Position numbers and translations under genes: made by a program. Below, piece after piece: positions 16,987 through 25,900 of a stretch of 64,000 nt of DNA (its first letter is position 1; every line of letters starts with the position of its first letter). The notes under the pieces are model-generated. The model did no database searches. It was not told the DNA's origin and was given only the letters and a program-made list of their open reading frames with translations. The stretch is from Bacteroidota bacterium (GTDB lineage Bacteria; Bacteroidota; Bacteroidia; Chitinophagales; Chitinophagaceae), in NCBI GenBank assembly GCA_016868815.1, contig VGFQ01000002.1:186001-250000 (forward strand), in the 5' to 3' direction.

Positions 16987-19900
16987 ATGTCAGCGCACAG
17001 GATGCGAGTGGCATCGCGCTGTACCAAAGATATTTCTCGTACCCTATTTGTATCGTTGATGAAAAAAGGATTTTTGGAATTAGATGGCTGGCAAAAGTCA
17101 GCATCCAGGCTTTTGCAGGATGGACTGATGGGTTCAGTAGGTGCTTCAAAGAAGAAATCATCAACTCAGCGCAACCGTAATGTCTCATATCGTCCTCTTG
17201 CCGCCAAAGGTCATCGAAAAGGGCAAGCTAAGGTTTTAGAACAAAAGCAGCGTTATCCCGCTACCCTCAGCCAACAAGCATATTGGTATGCATACCAATC
17301 TAATCCCAACGATGCGTCGAATCACACGCACATCTGTGCGCAGATCGAAGGAGATCTAGTATATAGCGTGTTGCATGCTGCCTTTCAAAGACTCGTCAAC
17401 CTCCAGGCAGCACTGCGTACACGGTTTGAAGAATCCGATGGCACCCTTTGGCAATATCTTGGCGCTGAAGATGATTTTCAATTGGAAGTCATCGATGGCT
17501 CACATATGGCATGTGCTCAGACAGCAACGAATGTCCATTGTATACTGGAGGAATATCTGTGTAGGCCATTTGAATTGGAGCGACAGCACCCCATCCGGGC
17601 ACTGTTGCTGCAGCTGACGGCTCAAAAGCACATTCTCCTCATCGTCATACATCATATACAGTCAGATGGCATGTCGAATCTTCAGGTGGCCAGACAATTG
17701 TCTCAGCACTATCGGGAATGCCTCCATCAAGGTCCTTTAAACCCACAGCCCTGCATCATGGATGCCATGCTGTGGGGGGAAGAAGAGCTTGAATATCTGC
17801 AATCAGCTGCTGCCCAACATTCCATTGTTGCTTGGAAAGAGATGCTTTCCGACTTCGCGCCAATGGTGGATTGGCCATTTGATCATGCAAACTCCATGGC
17901 TTCTACAGGCACTGTTCTGCCTCATGTATTATCGGTGCGCCCTGATCCATCGCTCATGGCAATGGTGGCGACAGCCTTTGGTCCTGGGGTTACTGTCTGG
18001 AACAGATTTCAGCTGGCTACCTACTGCATGCTACTTAGATATCTTACAGGCTGCGCACATATCACGATCGGAGTGCCTATCCACGGACGTCGCCACGATC
18101 GGGAAAAGCAAGTAGTTGGACTTCGGATGAAGGTGATGCCTCTCTGTATAAAAGTGGATGATACTACTTCCGTTCAAGAGGTCATGGCGATCATTGACCG
18201 TACCAGCAAGCAGGCTTATAGGCATCATCAATTCCCCCTCGGTAAGGTTTTTGAAATAACTGGAAAGGGTAAAAATAGTTTTTCTTCAAGGCCTTATCAT
18301 AGCCTGTTGAATCAGAAGGAAGAGGCAGCACATCATATTGACCTCCCTGATATTCGTTGCACACCCTACCGGATCTTTCGGCAGGGTGTAAAGGCAGATA
18401 TCGTCATCTCTCTGTCAACCAGACTACTTCCAGAAACGGAAATGGCCGCGCCACTGGAGCTGCAATATGACCCATCTGTTTTTTCTGATGTAGAAATCAG
18501 TCGAATGGTCGATCGCTGGCTGCATATACAGCAGCAAAGCGCGAGGCATACGACCCTTCCATTCCGTTCTTTCAATTGCTTGCTACCGGGTGAATGGCCA
18601 CAGCTTGAATTATTATCCGGTAGCTGTGTCAAGATCGAATATCCGATAGGCACCTTGCATGAGTTTTTCCTACAGCAAGCAATCCGCACTCCATCGGCAT
18701 CTGCACTCATCTCGAAAGATGGCTGTCTTTCGTATGGACAACTGGATGCATATGCATCTACGATCACAGATCTTCTATTCGAACAGGGGCATGTGGAGGG
18801 GATGGCTGTTGCCGTCATAGGAGGTCGTACTACACATCTGGTTGCTGCATTGCTTGGAGTACTTCAGTCGGGCTCGCCCTTTGTACCCATCGATGCAGCA
18901 CTCCCTGCAGAAAGAATCGCCCTCCTCCTCCGACAGGTAGATGTACACCTATGCCTCGTAGATCCAACGGCAGGTTTGAATTTGACGTGCCAAGGGGTGA
19001 AGATGATTCCCATCCCAGCTTTCCCTCCATCTACAGTTCCTGTCTCTAAAGACATCCGGCGTACAGTGCCGCTTGAATCACCGGCCTATATTCTTTTTAC
19101 CTCAGGATCTACCGGAACGCCCAAAGGCGCCATGGTTAGCCATCATGCCATCACCAACCGCCTTCATTCCATGATAGGGGTCCTTGGCTTCGGTCCAACA
19201 GATCGTAGCCTGTTCCGGTCGTCTCCTAGCTTTGATGTGTCGCTACCTGAAATCTTTCTGCCTTTATTCACAGGCGGTAGCGTCGTAATGCCTACGACTG
19301 CCGATGCGCCTTTTCCAGAAGAGCTCTCCCCCCTTATTGCTAAGTTTGGCATCACCTATCTGCATTTGGTGCCCTCTGCACTTCGCGCATTTCTCGACCA
19401 TCCGGTGTCTTCTGCTGCCAATAACTCACTTCGTGTCATCTGGTCAGGCGGAGAGGCTCTGACCAGAGAATTGGTTCGCCGTTGCCGCAGCTCATGGCGG
19501 GCACGTCTTATTCACGGCTATGGCCCAACTGAGGCGGCAGTTGGTGTTACCTACTACGATTGTACAGATGATTCGGAAGCCACTATGCCCAATCCCCCCA
19601 TTGGCCGCCCAGTTCCCAATGTGTCGGTTTGGGTGATGGATGACGCAGCAAGGCCATTGGCGCCAGGCATGCGTGGAGAAATATGGATCGGCGGGGTGCA
19701 GACCGGCTTGGGATATGTCAACGATGCGGTTTTAACCGCCTCCAAATTTCTGTGCCACCCTCTGGGGTCTGGTGCTGACGTTCGCTTATATCGTACTGGC
19801 GACCTCGGTCGTTTTCGTCCGGATGGTAATCTTGAATGTCTTGGCCGCATCGATGACCAGGTGAAAATACTAGGGCATCGCGTGGAACCTGCTGAAGTCG

Positions 19901-22900
19901 AGTCGGTGCTGTATGAATGTGTAGGAGTTCGTACGGCACAGGTTCTTTCCGAAATAGATGATGCCGGCATACAGCGCTTGCGGGCCTGGGTGCATGGGGA
20001 GCATTTGGAAGAACCAAAACTTTATGCAAGGCTTTCCCGATGCCTGCCTCCATATATGCTGCCGGTCCGTATCCATGTATTAGATCAATGGCCCCTGACG
20101 CTTCAGGGCAAGACCGACCGGAAGCAGCTCTGGGCGCAGTCTGCCGCTGATCAAGATAAGGTGGAACATGGGCTACCCCTTTCCACGGCAACTGAACACT
20201 GGCTCGCTGACCTTTGGTCCGAGTTGTTACGCATACCAATCCAGCGGCGCGATGTCGACTTCTTTCGCCTTGGAGGACACTCCCTGCTTGCCCTGCGCAT
20301 GATGGGCCGCATTCGGCAAGAACTCGAGATCAACCTTACCCTGATGGAGTGCTATGCAGCGCCAACCCTTGACGGCCTGGCGGCTCGCCTCGACGTCCTG
20401 AAATATGCAGCTCCATGTCCTGTTGCCATCGAATATGTATTACCCGAACAGTGCCACCAGCCAGCACCCATGAGTACTGGTCAGAAAAGGATGTGGATGC
20501 TGCAACAGCTCCTAGTACAACCTGCGGCATATCATGTAACCCGAATCTTTTCTATCCCCTCTACCCACACTTCAACAGATCTAAAATCTGTACTACAAAC
20601 CATGGGGCAGCGGCATGGTATTCTCCGAACCCGCCTCTGGCAGGATGGTGAACAGCTATGGCAGCAGGAGATCCCCTTCGAGGAATGGCAATTAGACTGG
20701 AAAGAAATATCCGCAGCTAGTGAAGACGATCTGTGTTCTTTCATGCTTCAAGAAAGGATCCTTCCTTTTGAACTCTCCACCCGTAGCGGATGGAGGGCTC
20801 GATGGATGCATGCCTCCGGACAAGACCCACAGCTACTTATTGTCTTTCACCATGCCCTCGTCGATGAATGGTCCATGAACCTGTTCCACAGTGAGTTTTC
20901 TCTGCTGGTCGCTGGCACCAACCCGACAGATCTGCCCAGACTTACCTTCCGGTACATAGACTTTGCCCGTTGGCAGCAACAAGCCCTTACTCCAGGCCGC
21001 AAAGAAACGCTAGAAGAGTACTGGCAGCAGCGCTTCGATCAAATGGGCGATACCGCACAACTATTGTCTGACGGACACTTAGGACTTTCCGGCCCCGGAT
21101 ACAGCGGCGTCGTCACCTGCAATCTCGACCACCTGCAGGAATGCATGAAGGACTGTTCCCGAAGATTGGGCGTGAGCGGCTTTTCTTCATGGATGGCCGT
21201 CTGGCAAATCCTCATCGCCCGCTTGAGTGCAGACAGAGAAGTGCTTGTCGCAATACCTGTATCCGAACGGACACAGCCTGAATGGCTCTCCATCCTCGGC
21301 CTATGCCTTAACACGCTCCCCATCCGTGCATCGGTTATGCCAGAGGATACATTCAGCACCTTTTGCAGAGACAGCCATGACCATCTCCAACGTGACCTCG
21401 CCCATGGTCAATTGCCTTATGAAGATATTATCCGACAGGGTAATATGACATATGGTATCGATCATCGCGGGCTGCCGCAGGCCATGTTCATCCTGCATGC
21501 TGAACACGAGTGGAGCGAGGAAAAAGCCTTGCCCAACGCGCCAGGCACCCGGCAGGCAACCTTCGCCAAAAATCCACTTGCCCTGCACCTCATCGAGCGC
21601 AACGGACATTGCGAGGCATCTCTCGTATATGATACCAGTCTCTTTTTGGAGACAACCGCAGCTGCGCTCCTCCATCGCTTCGAGGCCGTCGCCACCCAAG
21701 TCCTCGCACAGCCAGATATCCACATCGCCGACATTGACATTCTCTTGCCCGGGGAGTGGGAACGACTTCTAGAATACTCCGGTCGGCATCACGTTGTCCC
21801 CTATCCGAAGACCACCCTGCAGGAGATCTTCCGCCAGACGGCGGAGCGATTCTCCGGCCGGCCTGCCGTCATCTCCGCAGATGGCAGTGAGACGAGCTAT
21901 GCTGATCTGCAGCAGCAGGTGATGCACATAGCAGGCTACCTGCGTAGCCTCGGGATAGAGAAAGAAGACGTCGTAGCCATCCACCTTCAACGCTCCCCCG
22001 CCTTGCTCGCTTCCATGCTCGGTGTTCTCAAGGCTGGCGGCGCGTTCCTGCTCCTCGAGCCTAGCCTGCCAATGGACAGGCTCGGCAGCATGATCGAGCA
22101 GGCGCGGGTACGTTTGGTCCTATCTGAAGAAGGCATGCCGTCGATCCAAGGGTTCGAACAACATACTCATCTCTATGGCAAGGCCTTGGCAGAACAGCTT
22201 CCCTGGACATTTGATGAGTGCCTGCCGCCCGATCCTGAAGCCCTGGCCTATGTCATGTTCACCTCCGGCTCTACCGGAAAGCCGAAGGGGGCCATGGTCA
22301 CGCATCAGAATCTCATCAACCGATTATCGTATAGCCGCGAGGCGCTGGGCTTTGGCATCGAGGACCGTGCCCTGCAAAAATCGCCCTTGAGCTTTGACGT
22401 ATGCCTCACTGAGCTGCTGCTGCCGATGTTCTCCGGTGGGGTTGTGGCAATACCTGCGCCCGGCTGCGACTTCAACCTGGTGCTGCTGGCAGACCAGGTC
22501 GTATCGCTTAAAGCCTCCTATCTGCATTTTGTACCGGGCATGCTGAAAGCCTTTCTAGAGGTGCAGGGGATAGAAAAAGTCAATGGAATACTGAAAATCA
22601 TCCGCTGCGGTGGAGAGTCGCTTTCTGAAGACCTCATGCAGCAGTGCCTGGCCACCCTCGATGCGCGGCTCTACCAGAGCTATGGACCGGCCGAGACGGC
22701 TGTGGCCGTAACCCTCTGGCAATGCCTCAACGGCCATGGCCATCCGAAGCCTCCGATCGGTAGGCCTAACCCCAACGTGGACATCCTTCTCATGAATCCT
22801 CAAGGCAAGCCCGTCCCCCCCGGGATGCCCGGTGAGCTCTGGATCGGCGGCGCACAGACCGGATACGGCTACATCCACAACGAAGTGGAGACTCGAAAGC

Positions 22901-25900
22901 GGTTTGTAGAAGACCCCATCAAGCCCGACTCGGGCAGAAGGTATTACCGCAGTGGCGACCTCGCCCAGTTCCTTCCCGATGGTAACCTCCTGTTCCTCGG
23001 ACGAATCGATGATCAGGTCAAAGTCCGGGGTGTTCGTATCGAACTCGGAGATGTCTCCTCTGCCCTCCTCCGCTGTACTTTCGTCCAGGATGCCGTCGTG
23101 CTCTCAGAACCCGACGGACAAGGGTCCCAGCGACTCCGCGCCTGGGTGACTGTATCAGAACACGCCGACGGCAGCGAGATCACCCTCCGATCCGCACTCC
23201 TCCAGCTTCTGCCAACCTATATGGCGCCCTTCCGCATCCATGTGGTCGACAAGATCCCATTGACACCTCATGGAAAGACTAACCACCGCGCCCTCAAGGC
23301 ACTCGCCGCCGTAGACGCTGAAGAGGATATCGCCCGACTGCCACTCACTACCCCAACAGAAATCGCCTTAGCCGGCATCTGGTCTGATCTGCTCAACAAA
23401 GATGTGCGTCACCGCGATGCCGACTTCTTCCGGCTCGGCGGGCATTCCCTCCTCGCCCTGAAGATGTCCGGATCAGTGACGCTTATTTGGGGGGTAGAAC
23501 TGCAACTTTTGGACATCTATGCTCAAACGAAGTTATTCGCCTTAGCAGCTCATATAGATGCAGAAGCTTTATGTGGGAATGCTGAAAGCAGAACAATCAA
23601 AGTACGCAGCAAGTCAATCGCTCCCATGAGTTTTGTTCAGCGCAGGCTTTGGCTGTTGCATCACTTTATGACAAGCCCTTCTGCGCACCATGTGATTCGT
23701 CTCCTGCGTATTCCAAACGATCTGGATAGCTTCATCGTACGCAAGACGCTTCGGTTGCTGGGCTTACGTCATGGCATACTGAGGACTCGGCTGTTTGAGC
23801 AGGATGGTTCTTTTTGGCAGGAGGAATTACCTGTTGAAGGCTGGTCCTTGCCCTGGAAAGAATGGACTCCTGAAATGGGAATGCCATCTGACCTCCTGCA
23901 AGTAGAAAGGGAGGTTCCTTTTGATCTGTCTAAGGGAACCTTATGGAGGGCTTTGTGGCTGAAAGAAGGCGGTGATCAGAAATTATTCCTCGTTTTTCAT
24001 CATGCATTGACCGATGAATGGTCGATGGGTCTTTTCATTCGAGAGTTTTGGTTATTGGTCAAGGGCAGAGCCCACCCGGACGATTTACCCCCCATTTTGG
24101 CTGGCTATGCTGACTATGCCAATTGGCAGCATCAAGCACTCATGGGTGGTGCAAGGCAACGGATGGAGGAATTTTGGCGCAAACGGATGCAGGGCGTGGA
24201 AAATGCGGCACGTATTATCCCAGATTTTTTTGTGGGGGAGGCCAACCTGGCCTGGCAAGCCCGGGTACAACAAGTATTGACGCCTGAACTCAGCATGTCT
24301 GTGAGCAGCCTCGCAAGGGATTATAGTGTCAGCCCATTCTTGCTTTTGCTCGGTGTATGGAATTTGTTGTTGGCCCGTATGTCATCCAATCGTGATATCT
24401 TGATCGGAACTCCAGTATCGCAAAGGCATCGACCTGAATGGCAGAGGATGATGGGCTTATGTACGAGTATTATACCCATTCGACTTCAGGTGTGTACTCA
24501 GTTAAGTTTCAAGGAACATATAGGCCGCCTTAAAGAAGAGATGGAGCAATCATTAGCCCATGCCGCCCTGCCATTTTCAGATATCTCTGCCATGGCTTCA
24601 TCTGGCGGCAGTGAACCTTTGTATCCTATCCTTCAAATGCTTTTTCTATGTGTAGGCATCGATGGATGTAAAGAGGATCGCGAGGGCTTACTCGACACGT
24701 CTGAGATAGCGCGGTACGCATCGGGTGATTTTCAGATAGTGACAGACCTGGGTGCCGATTCTTGGAAGATCAGTTTGTTGTATGATAAAGCACGATTCGA
24801 AGCAGGGAGAATGTCTTCCTGGTTAGCGAGGTATGTCGAACTGATTTCAGTTGCCTGTCGTCAACCCCTTGTATCAATGGATGCACTCGATTGGCTTGGG
24901 GGAGAGGAGAAACTGCGATTGCTGAACATGGGTATGGGGGCATCCCATCCTCTGCCCCGACACGCCACCATTGATGTCCTGTTTGATGCGATGGCCCGCC
25001 AGCATCCATCATCGCTGGCTGTTGAGCATGCAGGTTATCGGTATAGTTACCGTGAGATCTATACCCTTTCGCAGGCATGGGCTGCGCACTTCGTCTTCAA
25101 GCTTGGACTGCAGCCAGGAGAAGTAGTTGCCCTTTTACTTCCTTCAGGTATTGAGCATATCGTTTTGCTATTGGCCGTTTGGAAGTCAGGTGGTGTAGTC
25201 GTACCTGTCGATCCAGCTTTGCCCGCAGAGCGGATACGTTACATGCTGACCGATAGCGGTTGTAGGTATGTATTGGCCGAAGTCCAACACCGGCAGCATT
25301 TGCTCGATGCGAATATTTGGGTGGATGCGAGCCTCCATCCGATTGGTACTGGAAGTTCATTGCCCACCCTGCAGATGCATGCGGAGGCACCCGCCTACCT
25401 CATGTATACCTCAGGTTCCACGGGTCATCCAAAAGGGATATTCAACACGCACCAGGGCTTTGTGAATACTTTGCTGTCCGTCTCCCGAATCCTGGAGATG
25501 AGATCCGCTGACAGGGTAGCCCAGTTCTCAACACCTTCTTTTGACGTGTCTCTCTTTGAAATATGCTTGGCATTCTTCAATGGTGCGGCGGTGGTGATTC
25601 CAAAGCGTAAAGAGCTTTCCATGCTGGCTTCATTCATTGAGGGCAGTCATATTTCTGTTGCTATGTTGACGCCCATGGTCATCAGTTCTTTATCGACAAA
25701 GACGATCGCTCGGCTTAGAGCCCTCATGACCGGAGGCGAAGAAGCGAGACCAAAAGATATAGAGCGGTTGGCTAGCCTCACATCTATATTTAATATCTAT
25801 GGCACGACGGAGGTCTGCGTATGGTCGTCCATCCATCCGGTAGGACCTTGTTGGGACACCTCTCGTCGTATTTCTATCGGCCGCCCTCTAGACAATGTAT

